Shown: positions 55,881 through 64,000 of the stretch, piece after piece
Layout of the letters: each line of letters opens with the position of its first letter
Position numbering within the stretch: position 1 is the stretch's first letter
Assembly: GCF_025449215.1 (NCBI RefSeq)
Contig: NZ_CP104900.1
Span: forward strand, 310,001 to 374,000
DNA: 64,000 nt
From: Shewanella seohaensis
Lineage (GTDB): Bacteria; Pseudomonadota; Gammaproteobacteria; Enterobacterales; Shewanellaceae
Direction of reading: 5' to 3'
The notes under the pieces: model-generated
Told to the model about the DNA's origin: nothing
The model's database searches: none
Seen by the model: only the letters and a program-made list of their open reading frames with translations
Made by a program: the position numbers and the translations under genes

Positions 55881-57440
55881 ATGGAAAACCATAAACCTGT
55901 CACTGGATTCCAGCGATTTCTCAATGGCGTCGAAGTCGTCGGCAATAAACTGCCCGATCCGGCGGTGTTATTTGCGATGTTTCTGAGCCTAGTCTGGCTG
56001 ATCTCTTGGGGATTATCGGGTGTCAGTTTTGATGAAATCGACCCTCGTACAGGCAACCCCATTCAAGTCGTGAATATGCTCGAAGGCGGCGCACTGACTG
56101 CATTTACCTCGAACATAGTCTCCACCTTTGTGACTTTCCCGCCGCTCGGTGTCGTGCTAGTTGCAATGCTGGGGCTTGGCGTGGCTGAGCATACTGGTTT
56201 TATTAATGCTGGCCTGCGCTCGATTTTATCGGTGACCCCCAAGATGTTACTCACCCCGGTATTGATCGCCGTGGGTATCCTGAGCCATGTCGCGGTTGAT
56301 GCGGGTTATGTACTGGTTATCCCACTCGGCGCGGTGATCTTCTATGCCGCGGGTCGTCATCCCCTAGCCGGTATTGCCGCCGCTTTCGCTGGCGTATCCG
56401 GCGGTTTTTCTGCAACCGTAGGCGTGCCATCGAGCCTTGATCCTATGTTAGCGGGCTTAACTCAGGCAGCGGCAAGATTATCGGCCGACCCCGCGGCTGC
56501 CACATTAACGATTAACCCACTGAATAACATCTTTTTTACTTCGGCTTCTGCCATTTTAATTATCTTAGTTGGCTGGTTCTTAACGGATAAAGTGATTGAG
56601 CCGCGCCTAAAAAACACAGCTGTGAATGGCGATCCCAGCACGCTCCCAACCCTAGATGAACTGCAACCCCATGAGCGCCGCGGACTCAAATTCGCTATGG
56701 GCGCCATGTTGTTATGTGCCTTAGGGCTGGTGTTTAGCGCCTATGGTGACAACTCTGCCTGGCGGGGTACCGATGGCGCGCTAACCAGCGCCTCGGCTCC
56801 TTTAATGCGCTCCATTGTGGCGATTATTTTTGTGTTCTTCCTCGTGCCAGGCATAGTCTATGGCTATGTTGCGGGCACGGCGAATAACCACAGAGCCATT
56901 ATTCAGGGCATGAGTAAGTCCATGAGCGGCATGGGTTATTACATTGTCATGGCCTTCTTCTGTGCCCAGTTTATTTATGCCTTTGGTCAATCCAATTTAG
57001 GCGCATTAATGGCCATTAAAGGCGCATTGGCGTTGAAAGAATTGGCCCTTCCTATGGGTGTGACTTTGGTGGGGATTGTGTTTCTCACCGCGTTCGTCAA
57101 TCTATTAGTCGGCTCAGCGTCGGCCAAATGGGCCTTGATTGGTGCCATCATGGTGCCGATGTTAATGGAGCTGGGCGTATCGCCCGATTTGACTCAAGCC
57201 GCTTACCGCGTGGGCGACTCATCGACCAATATCATCACCCCGCTGATGCCTTACTTTCCGCTGATAGTGGTGTTTTGCCAAAAATACGTTAAGGAATCAG
57301 GCATTGGCACCTTAGTGGCGCTGATGTTGCCGTTTTCAATCAGTTTTCTGCTGCTTTGGAGCGGTTTCTTACTCGCTTACTGGGCCTTAGGTCTGCCATT
57401 AGGAATTGGCAGTTCACTCTCCTTCCCGGCACTATCTTAG
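55881..57440 (+). CDS. AbgT-family transporter
   Basis: The 519-residue integral-membrane protein begins NHKPVTGFQRFLNGVEVVGN, typical of the AbgT/MtrF family. Visible conserved stretches are ALTAFTSNIVSTF and NPLNNIFFTSASA, with hairpins around SASAKWALIGAIMVPMLM. Family members import p-aminobenzoyl-glutamate or export sulfonamides. No abgAB hydrolase genes are near, so the substrate is open. A TTTTATAAT box lies about 50 bases upstream. The terminator is shared with the convergent OmpA-family gene. Confidence 0.92.
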   Translation: MENHKPVTGFQRFLNGVEVVGNKLPDPAVLFAMFLSLVWLISWGLSGVSFDEIDPRTGNPIQVVNMLEGGALTAFTSNIVSTFVTFPPLGVVLVAMLGLGVAEHTGFINAGLRSILSVTPKMLLTPVLIAVGILSHVAVDAGYVLVIPLGAVIFYAAGRHPLAGIAAAFAGVSGGFSATVGVPSSLDPMLAGLTQAAARLSADPAAATLTINPLNNIFFTSASAILIILVGWFLTDKVIEPRLKNTAVNGDPSTLPTLDELQPHERRGLKFAMGAMLLCALGLVFSAYGDNSAWRGTDGALTSASAPLMRSIVAIIFVFFLVPGIVYGYVAGTANNHRAIIQGMSKSMSGMGYYIVMAFFCAQFIYAFGQSNLGALMAIKGALALKELALPMGVTLVGIVFLTAFVNLLVGSASAKWALIGAIMVPMLMELGVSPDLTQAAYRVGDSSTNIITPLMPYFPLIVVFCQKYVKESGIGTLVALMLPFSISFLLLWSGFLLAYWALGLPLGIGSSLSFPALS

Positions 57441-57494
57441 CCTTAGCCTGAATATCGCTTGGCAGAGACGTCGGCTGAGCTATCACAGGTAAAC

Positions 57495-57534
57495 AAAAAT
57501 GGCGCCAACTCGACAAGAGCTGACGCCATTTTTA
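57495..57534. terminator. Bidirectional terminator between the AbgT and OmpA-family genes
   Basis: AAAAATGGCG and CGCCATTTTT arms, extended by imperfect pairing inside, with A/T tracts on both sides. Confidence 0.85.
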
Positions 57535-57559
57535 TATCAATTGAATCAAACAATTGGGC

Positions 57560-59023
57560 TTACTTTGTATCCGATCTCAATACTAACTCGACACGGCGAT
57601 TCTGCTGCTGCCCCGCCTCATCACTGTTACTAGCAACGGGAGCATGTTCACCTATCCCTACGGCTTCCAATTGTTGAGTTGGAATACCATGACTCGTGGT
57701 CAATAACTTCACTATCGCCACCGCGCGGCGCTGGGATAGACCTTGGTTATAGGCTTGATTACCTTTGTCATCGGTATGACCCACCACATAAAATGCACGC
57801 TTGGGATTTGCCTTTAAGTAACTCGCAAGCACCTCGACAACGGGCTGCGCCTCGGGCAACAACTTGTCGCTATCGTACTCAAATAACAGCCCTTCTAAGG
57901 CAACATGCCCCTTGGCTTCGATTTGGTCGGTCAGCGCCTCAAGATTGATCCCCACGCGATCATCCTTAAGCTCAGTCTCCTCTAACACCCGCAAGTCGGT
58001 CCATAAGCCATCAATATAACCAAGAGTATAAGTGCTCACATGCACATTCCCCTCGGGGCGCGTTAAGGTATACCAAGCATAAAACTGGCTGTCTTCGTTA
58101 CCAATGTTCACTAGAGAATCGATGGCTTTGATAAACCTATCCTCCCTACCACAGGCCTTTCCCTGACACTCAAATTGCGTCTCGAATCCGAGTTTAGTCA
58201 ATGCCACCTTGTAGTTAGTGAACACCTCGTAACCCGAATATTCCTTTGGTATTGAATAGCCATTTTGAGTCAACTTACCCGCACGCTCCACCAGCACAGG
58301 CTTATTGCTTGCATCCATTGAAGACACAAATACTGTGCTGGCAAAGCCTTGGCGTTTAAAGTCCTGGATATAGCTTCCCTGTAGGCGGCTGATAAGCGGA
58401 TGATCCTCGGCGCCGTTCTTATCCTTCTTTTGATTATCTTTAAACTCGATTTGCTTAGGCGCCTGCTGTAAAAATGCGGCATTAACCGTGACTAAATCTA
58501 GCGGCTCGGGGATCACCTCGAGCGTCGTAATATGAATACCCGCAGAACTCTTCAGATTTGCGGCTTGTATGGCGGTATAAAACTCTTTTTGCTCATTCTT
58601 CACTCGAGCAAACAAGTAACCACTTTCAACACCAATAACGCCATCCAACAGCGCAATTTGCTCTTCCAATAGGCGAGAATCACCACAGGCCTCAAGCAGA
58701 CACTCGAATAGGACTTCGCCACCAAGCTTTTTAATCTGCTCACGGTAATTGTCGAGAATATGCGCAGGGCTATATTCGGGCGCTAATTTGTATTTTTGCT
58801 GATGGACCTGACCGAAGATGGGCTTAAAACGATAGTCAGACCTTTGTTCACCCGCGCTGATAATAAAGGGATATTCGGCATAATGGCGCGTCAATTCATC
58901 CTTTAATTTCGCCGTAGGAAAAGGCGTAAATAACCCCTCATTCGCCGCCATTAACGACAAAGGCATTAGGCTCGTCGACATAGCCAATAACCCCACTAAA
59001 TAACTCCGCTTAGAAACACGCAT
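57560..59023 (-). CDS. OmpA-family protein with a duplicated N-terminal module
   Basis: The 487-residue protein has a signal peptide (MRVSKRSYLVGLLAMSTSLM, cut near LMAA-NEG). Two related modules of about 170 residues follow, one with ECLLEACGDSRL and one with ECQGKACGREDR, each preceded by YPFIISAGE or a similar strand; they resemble DUF4892-type domains. The C-terminal 120 residues are an OmpA-like peptidoglycan-binding domain (FEYDSDKLLPEA, VVGHTDDKGNQAYNQGLSQRRA, NRRVEL). It is probably a periplasmic or outer-membrane protein tethered to the wall. The function is not known. Confidence 0.88.
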   Translation of the reverse strand: MRVSKRSYLVGLLAMSTSLMPLSLMAANEGLFTPFPTAKLKDELTRHYAEYPFIISAGEQRSDYRFKPIFGQVHQQKYKLAPEYSPAHILDNYREQIKKLGGEVLFECLLEACGDSRLLEEQIALLDGVIGVESGYLFARVKNEQKEFYTAIQAANLKSSAGIHITTLEVIPEPLDLVTVNAAFLQQAPKQIEFKDNQKKDKNGAEDHPLISRLQGSYIQDFKRQGFASTVFVSSMDASNKPVLVERAGKLTQNGYSIPKEYSGYEVFTNYKVALTKLGFETQFECQGKACGREDRFIKAIDSLVNIGNEDSQFYAWYTLTRPEGNVHVSTYTLGYIDGLWTDLRVLEETELKDDRVGINLEALTDQIEAKGHVALEGLLFEYDSDKLLPEAQPVVEVLASYLKANPKRAFYVVGHTDDKGNQAYNQGLSQRRAVAIVKLLTTSHGIPTQQLEAVGIGEHAPVASNSDEAGQQQNRRVELVLRSDTK

Positions 59024-59242
59024 CTATATTTACTCTCCATAGAAATACTGCTGCGAAAAGTAACACTAAACGGATTGCGCAATAACAAATATCAAACAAG
59101 TTAATACTTTAGCGTGATTGAGGCGATGGGTTGTACAGGCAAAAATAGCTGACTAAAAAAACGACAGAATGACACTGACATTGATGTCAATCACTTAATC
59201 ACTCTCTTCGCCAAGAGCCGCTTCATCACAAGGACGTTTATT

Positions 59243-61190
59243 TTGCCATCTTCCCACACAGCTCGGATCCTATCCTTAATCGCCCTTTTAGCCCTGCCGC
59301 TATTTACACAAGCAACAACTGTAACGCCCACAGAACACCATGGCACTTGGGAAAATAAAGATGAAGATAGTGATGGGGTACCAGATGAATTGGATGATTA
59401 TCCGTTTGATGCTAAAAAGCAAAGTTACAGCACGACTACTGAATCCTCATTCAACGACAATCCATCGGTAGCCACTGTGGTTTCAGATTCATTTCCTTTC
59501 AAATTGCAGGGTGTCTTAGAAGAAAGGGGAGATGGGGATGTTTATCGATTCCAAATTGATCAATCTCAGGTGAATGCTGCTCTTCCCGTCACTTTTGTTT
59601 TATTTATGAATGATTTCAGTTATAAGCCAACAATCAGTATATTGGATGAAACTGGGCGAGCAATATTCGAAATAAAAAACAATACAGAGGCAATCGGAAA
59701 GATCGGTGCGATAGCAACTGTATCATTTGAAAGGACTGGGGTTTATTACGTTGCTGTAGCGGAACAAAATCTTGCTGGGGGAGCCAATGCTACATACTCA
59801 GTAAAAGCATTCATTGATACTGATTATGATGGTTTACCTGCTGAGCTTGAAAACGCATTAGCTATGGATGCATCTAACCCCGACAGTGATGGAGATGGGG
59901 TTTACGATGGTAACGAAGTCTATGTTCAAGCCTTTGGTGCATTACAACTTGACTTGGATAATGACAATATTCCCAATTGGCTTGATAGTGACTCTGACAA
60001 TGATGGATTACCTGATAAGTTAGAAAAACTTACAGATTTAGATCTAGATGGTGTAGGTGCATTCGCTGATACAGATTCGGATGGAAATGCCATAGCTGAT
60101 AGCGAAGAAGCTGTGGATATAGCTAATCCATTAGATTCTGATGGTGATGGTATCTACGACTTTTTGGATCTTGATGATGATTCAGATGGCTTGCTTGATA
60201 TAAATGATATTGAGAGGCTCTCAAAACTATCATTAACTGAACAATTCCAGGTTTTTGCTTTAAGATTTGATGACAAGCTTGGGGTGACAATGACTGATAG
60301 AGCTTTCCCTGGGGAAAGAGTATATATTCAAGGCCAAAATATTCCTGTTTCAGATTCATTCTTGGTAATAAAAGGTCATTCAAAACTTTATAACATTAAA
60401 CTATCTGATGTCGCAGAAAGTGGATTCTCATTTTATTTACCTGACAATATTCTTGATGAAGCTGAATATGAATACTATTTAGCTAGTGGCAGTGTTAAAA
60501 GCAACTCTAGATATTTCACTGTTTCATCTCCTCTAACTCCAGTTATAAAAGATTTGAAGGATTCTTCTCTGAAAGCTGGAGACATTATAAAGATCTTTGG
60601 AAGAAACCTACAGCCAGGCATGACAGTGCATTTTGGGGATATAGTCGTTTCTCCTGATTCGATTGTTAATGGTGAGGCAACAATAACAGTCCCTGCGAAT
60701 GCAGTTTCTGGCTTTCTATACGTAGAGTCGCTGCAACTAATCAGTAATAAGATTTATTTTGACATCGAGGAAACTGTTACCCTTAAATCAGATAACATTG
60801 AAAAAATAATTGGTTCTTCAGAGATATATGTAAAAACAACAATGAAAAAGTTATTTTCGCTTAACACAAAATGGTGTGGATTTAGATATAAATAAAAATA
60901 ACATCAGCTATAATGAACTGTATATTAAAAATTCAAATGATTATATTCCTACTTCCACTGTTGCTATTTTCAGGGAGGAAAAGTCTGTCGTAATTAATGC
61001 TGAGAGACTGGCACTCTCGAACATCTTGTTGATGCCATCAATTAGTAAGATGGCGGCATCAGATCCTGACTTTATTGAAATGATTAAGTCTTACAGGATA
61101 AAAGTAGTTAAAGGGGCAAATCCCAAAATTACAAATTGTGCCTATGTCAATGCCACAACGAATCAAGCAAGGATGTTACAACATGAATAA
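59243..61190 (+). CDS. Secreted calcium-repeat (TSP3-like) protein with IPT-like domains (frame break)
   Basis: The protein has a signal peptide (ILSLIALLALPLFTQA), an Asp-rich DSDGVPDELDDYP motif, a jelly-roll-like domain with FQIDQSQ and TGVYYVAVAEQ, then a run of TSP3-like calcium motifs (DTDYDGLPAE, DSDGDGVYDG, DSDSDNDGLPDK, DSDGDGIYDF). Two Ig-like IPT/TIG domains follow (IQGQNIPVSDSFLVIKG, KIFGRNLQPGMTVHFGD). The frame breaks near 60860-60864 (one extra base or two missing); the rest, TQNGVDLDINKNN onward, ends at 61190 and overlaps the next gene. Repaired length is about 648 residues. The gene is visibly more AT-rich than its neighbours, suggesting transfer. Confidence 0.82.
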
Positions 61191-61617
61191 TAGATTATTG
61201 ACGCTGTTTTTATTGCTTACGTCTGGTTTCGCCAATGCCTCAGCCCCGACACAGAATTTCAGCCAAGAGCCTTTAGTACAACGTTGTATGGGAATGTTAG
61301 ACATATATAGAGATGAAGATTTTGATGCCTATGTAGCGGCATTTCCTGAACCTTGGCTGGGTATTTTTGGCGAGAAGGTGTTAAAAAATGAGTTGTCCGC
61401 AAGACATCAAGAGTACATGGGTACCTATCAGGGAAAGCCGGCTAGCACGATTATTAGCGGAATAGACCCTGTGGAGCCGGCCAAGATTGAAAAGGAACGT
61501 CTTGGTGCCGTGGAAGGAAAAAAGTTTTATTTCAAATATATAATCAGCGCGGTAGTGGCCACTCAACCAGCTGCAAGTTCTTACGGATCGGTGAGAACTG
61601 GTATTTTAGAGAGCTGA
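61183..61617 (+). CDS. Small secreted protein of unknown function
   Basis: The 144-residue protein starts MNNRLLTLFLLLTSGFANASA, a clear signal peptide. The mature part is acidic and contains QRCMGMLDIYRDEDFDAYVA and ENELSARHQEYMGTYQG-like helical sequence, with a single cysteine. The ATG overlaps the end of the upstream exoprotein frame by eight bases, so the two may be coupled. I do not recognise the family. It resembles the protein at 62618 in size, signal peptide and general layout only. Confidence 0.75.
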   Translation: MNNRLLTLFLLLTSGFANASAPTQNFSQEPLVQRCMGMLDIYRDEDFDAYVAAFPEPWLGIFGEKVLKNELSARHQEYMGTYQGKPASTIISGIDPVEPAKIEKERLGAVEGKKFYFKYIISAVVATQPAASSYGSVRTGILES

Positions 61618-61663
61618 GACTCTGATAGTCGAGGATATCAGAGCTTGGATGGCGATATCGACA

Positions 61664-61697
61664 AATGGAAAAGGGGCTTGCGCCCCTTTTCCATTGA
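61664..61697 (+). terminator. Rho-independent terminator, or strong stem, after the small secreted protein
   Basis: A 14-bp perfect stem AATGGAAAAGGGGC-TTGC-GCCCCTTTTCCATT. The T-run lies inside the stem; the flank is GATGATCT, so the U-tract outside is poor. Confidence 0.65.
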
Positions 61698-61775
61698 TGA
61701 TCTCAGATTGTCATACCATCAAATGCCGTTTCACGGCTGGCGATATAAGTTACACAAGAGGAAGGAACAGCAGGG

Positions 61776-62465
61776 ATGAACTCATTGAAGTACATGCTCA
61801 ATGACCTCAAATGGTTTGATATCAGCTTTAAAAGCAAGTATTTCAGGATCCGTCAGGAAGATGAATTCAGGTTGCCGGTTTCACTTGGGTTTACGGCACT
61901 GCCACTCAGGCAGGAGCTGTTATTATTGTCCTCTGCCATTCCCGTTCTCCTTCTGGGACTTGTACTGAGCCGTGTCGGTTCTGTTGCCGTATTGATTGCG
62001 GCCGGAGGCATTACACTGATTTGGTTGCTGACATATTTGAGCTGGCGCAAGCGCTGGGTGTGGCGTCAGCTGTCCATCAATAAGGCAGATCTCGACGCTA
62101 ATACACAGTTAATTTTCAATCGCCACTGTATCAGGTTGCCCCAACATATCTGCGGCGGCAACAGCACTATACCTAGAGTTGAGATTGAAAAAATCACTTT
62201 CCATTGGGTTAGTTATTTCAGTGAAATGCAAAAGCGCAATCGGGTCCATGGTGTGACGATTCACTTGCACAACGGCAAGCATTACCAGCTTTCCGGTATG
62301 GCCTACCCCCATAGAAGCTTGCTCTATCTGGCAATATTTTTTGATTATTCAGTGGAGCTTATCGAGCAGCCGCCCCCAAGGGAACGGCTGGTTATTTTGG
62401 TTATCGCCTTGGCGGTCATCACATCGTTATTCAATCTAGTCATGATTGCAGCCCACTGGCATTGA
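61776..62465 (+). CDS. Membrane protein of unknown function
   Basis: The 229-residue protein has two adjacent hydrophobic helices at about 45-88 (LLLLSSAIPVLLLGLVLS, and VAVLIAAGGITLIWLLTYL), a soluble part at about 90-200 with beta-strand-like stretches (GVTIHLHNGKHYQL), and a last hydrophobic helix at about 206-226. The middle may be a PH-like fold, as in other two-helix bacterial membrane proteins, but this is a guess. An AGGAAGG-type ribosome site lies upstream. It alternates with small secreted proteins. Confidence 0.75.
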   Translation: MNSLKYMLNDLKWFDISFKSKYFRIRQEDEFRLPVSLGFTALPLRQELLLLSSAIPVLLLGLVLSRVGSVAVLIAAGGITLIWLLTYLSWRKRWVWRQLSINKADLDANTQLIFNRHCIRLPQHICGGNSTIPRVEIEKITFHWVSYFSEMQKRNRVHGVTIHLHNGKHYQLSGMAYPHRSLLYLAIFFDYSVELIEQPPPRERLVILVIALAVITSLFNLVMIAAHWH

Positions 62466-62617
62466 CCTTAAGCCCGCAGATAAAGCTATAAATGTCTGAT
62501 TCGGCATTTGGGTTAATACTTAGGTGCTATTGTGATGACGGCAGCTTAAGGGAAAAATAGCGGGACAACATTCCGCTATAACATTGATGTTTAATGCTTT
62601 AAATCATAAGGATATGT

Positions 62618-63103
62618 ATGCCACGTTTTTTTCCCGTTGCCATATTTACACTCGTATTATCCATTCTCACCTTGATGACTTCATCGGCTGCAACAGCGAC
62701 TGAGGGCGCAATGTCAGCCCCACGGAGCGATGGATTATTTCAAGGCACGGCCGATGCGAGCGAGGCCAATCTCACCACCCTATGTGAGAGCTATATGCGC
62801 GAGGGTTTCATTCATAACGAGGTCACCCTCTACCTCAAACTGCTGCCGCCTGAAGCGGCAGAATATGAGGCGGATATCCGCAAAGGTATTGCCCGATCTT
62901 TCGAGAAGAAGTTCAAGGGACTGACCGAGCCAAGCTATCAGATATTGGAAGTAGGCCCGATGGAACAGGGAGAATATAAAGGTAAAGCAACCCGATCCAT
63001 AAAACTGAAATATCAGGGGCGAGGCGTCAAAGGAGATAGACGAAGTCGCTGCTATTTTAAACAGCACGAGAATGGTCGTTGGTACCTGGGTCAGCATCCC
63101 TGA
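62618..63103 (+). CDS. Small secreted protein of unknown function
   Basis: The 161-residue protein starts MPRFFPVAIFTLVLSILTLM followed by TSSAATATEG, a signal peptide. The mature part has two cysteines (LTTLCESYMREGF and RSRCYFKQHE) that could form a disulfide, and it is basic toward the end (YQGRGVKGDRRS). The family is not recognised. It lies about 150 bases after a membrane-protein gene and before another. Confidence 0.75.
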   Translation: MPRFFPVAIFTLVLSILTLMTSSAATATEGAMSAPRSDGLFQGTADASEANLTTLCESYMREGFIHNEVTLYLKLLPPEAAEYEADIRKGIARSFEKKFKGLTEPSYQILEVGPMEQGEYKGKATRSIKLKYQGRGVKGDRRSRCYFKQHENGRWYLGQHP

Positions 63104-63259
63104 CCCTTACCGCAAGAAGGCGTCCCATGGGCGCCTTTGACTTACGACAGACATAGGAATAACCGACCCAATTATCCACTGACAACCAAGGGTAATGGAT
63201 GACAATGTAACATATTACCCAAAGCAAATATCACAACACACGATTGGACCCCTGCCAAC

Positions 63260-64000
63260 ATGAGCTATAGCATAAGTAAACACACGGATGACTCACTTAT
63301 TTTAACAAATACTCGAGGCATGGCTGGGATCTTGGTAAGCATATTCTTTGTCTTTTTCGGTCTTATGTTGATGACGCTGGCGGTCGGTGAATGGCAGGAG
63401 AGCGGTGAATGGCCTGTGGCGATGTGCCTGTTTGGCGCTGCGGCATTTTTGCCTGTGTTCCGGTTTAACAAGGTCGTGATAAGCGCCAAGAGCAAAGATC
63501 TAGTACAAACCCAATCTTGGTTTGGCGTTGTCTTTGGCAGTAAGCACATTCTCAATGAGCAACTATCCTTGATTGAAATATCGGGCTTAATCTCTGGCGA
63601 ATTTGCGCATTTCCTAGATCCCAGCGAACATGTCAGACATAGCTATTCTCTGACCTTCTTCAGCCATCCAAAACTAACACTCACAATTGCGACCTTTTCC
63701 GACCTACTCAAAACAATTGCGTTTTTTGAAGCCCATTTTGATACGAACATCGCCTTGCTAATAGGTAATAACAGACACAAATTCACTCCAGCAGGACTCA
63801 TGGAGAAAGGTAAGCCCACACCTCTGCCACAGGATGGCCTAGTACGGCAGACTGGAGTTGCGCAACTCAGTGTTAAAGGACATCCATTGGTCATCTGGAT
63901 GATCAACATCCCCATTTTATCTGTAGCACTGCTGGGTATCTGGATGCTGCACTTCCAAGAAGAAATGTTTCGTCAAGTCTATATCCCACCTTTCTACCAA
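63260..64000 (+). CDS. Membrane protein of unknown function (runs off the window)
   Basis: The frame is open from the ATG at 63260 to the window end, 247 codons. It begins MSYSISKHTDDSLILTNTRG, has two hydrophobic helices at about 22-42 and 50-66, a soluble part with strand-like YSLTFFSHPKLTLTIATF, and a third hydrophobic helix near 220-237. The layout (two helices, soluble domain, one helix) is the same as the protein at 61776, so the two may be distant paralogues. The function is unknown. Confidence 0.75.
   Translation, partial: MSYSISKHTDDSLILTNTRGMAGILVSIFFVFFGLMLMTLAVGEWQESGEWPVAMCLFGAAAFLPVFRFNKVVISAKSKDLVQTQSWFGVVFGSKHILNEQLSLIEISGLISGEFAHFLDPSEHVRHSYSLTFFSHPKLTLTIATFSDLLKTIAFFEAHFDTNIALLIGNNRHKFTPAGLMEKGKPTPLPQDGLVRQTGVAQLSVKGHPLVIWMINIPILSVALLGIWMLHFQEEMFRQVYIPPFYQ

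Overview
This window reads as a chromosomal segment of a gammaproteobacterium of the genus Shewanella. The support is the gene content and order: rplJ-rplA-rplK-nusG-secE, then tuf with its four-tRNA leader, coaA/birA/murB, a complete rRNA operon with Ile and Ala tRNAs in the spacer, murI/trmA, fabR/desaturase, selD/mnmH, cysQ/nudE, yrfG, a complete type II secretion (gsp) operon, hslR-hslO and pckA. The nudE..yrfG-hslR-hslO-pckA order is also known from E. coli; here a large surface-protein locus and the gsp operon sit inside it. The genus is inferred from protein and RNA resemblance, without a database search.

Layout. 1-7.7 kb: translation and transcription core genes plus coenzyme A, biotin and peptidoglycan genes. 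7.9-13.8 kb: rRNA operon on the minus strand with terminator, boxA elements and two promoters. 14-25.4 kb: housekeeping and lipid genes (membrane-anchored RRM protein, murI, trmA, fabR with a divergent desaturase and a clear FabR-type operator, selD-mnmH, an LplT-PlsC fusion with a TetR regulator, a GNAT, cysQ, nudE). 25.6-40 kb: an accessory-looking block made of a roughly 3,000-residue repeat exoprotein, a phage-tail-collar (Mdp-type) protein and a tightly coupled set of modification enzymes. These are an Asp/Asn beta-hydroxylase-like dioxygenase, a PRMT-like methyltransferase fused to a PhyH dioxygenase, and a sulfotransferase fused to a GNAT. 40-52.4 kb: yrfG and gspC-N. 52.5-57.5 kb: hslR, hslO, pckA, an AbgT transporter. 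57.5-64 kb: an OmpA-family protein, an AT-rich calcium-repeat exoprotein, and two successive pairs of small secreted protein plus membrane protein of unknown function; the last runs off the window.

How parts may work together. The exoprotein carries a GlyGly-CTERM-like anchor, a class usually linked to type II secretion, and the type II machinery is encoded in the same window. The enzymes next to the exoprotein could modify it or the collar protein; this is the best candidate here for an undescribed system, but it is inference.

Sequence quality. At least 20 frame breaks are present, 18 of them explained by loss of one base, mostly in a short homopolymer. They hit essential genes (rplA, nusG, murB) and several others. 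Repairing them restores family-typical lengths, so I treat them as sequencing or assembly errors and give the full repaired gene extents.
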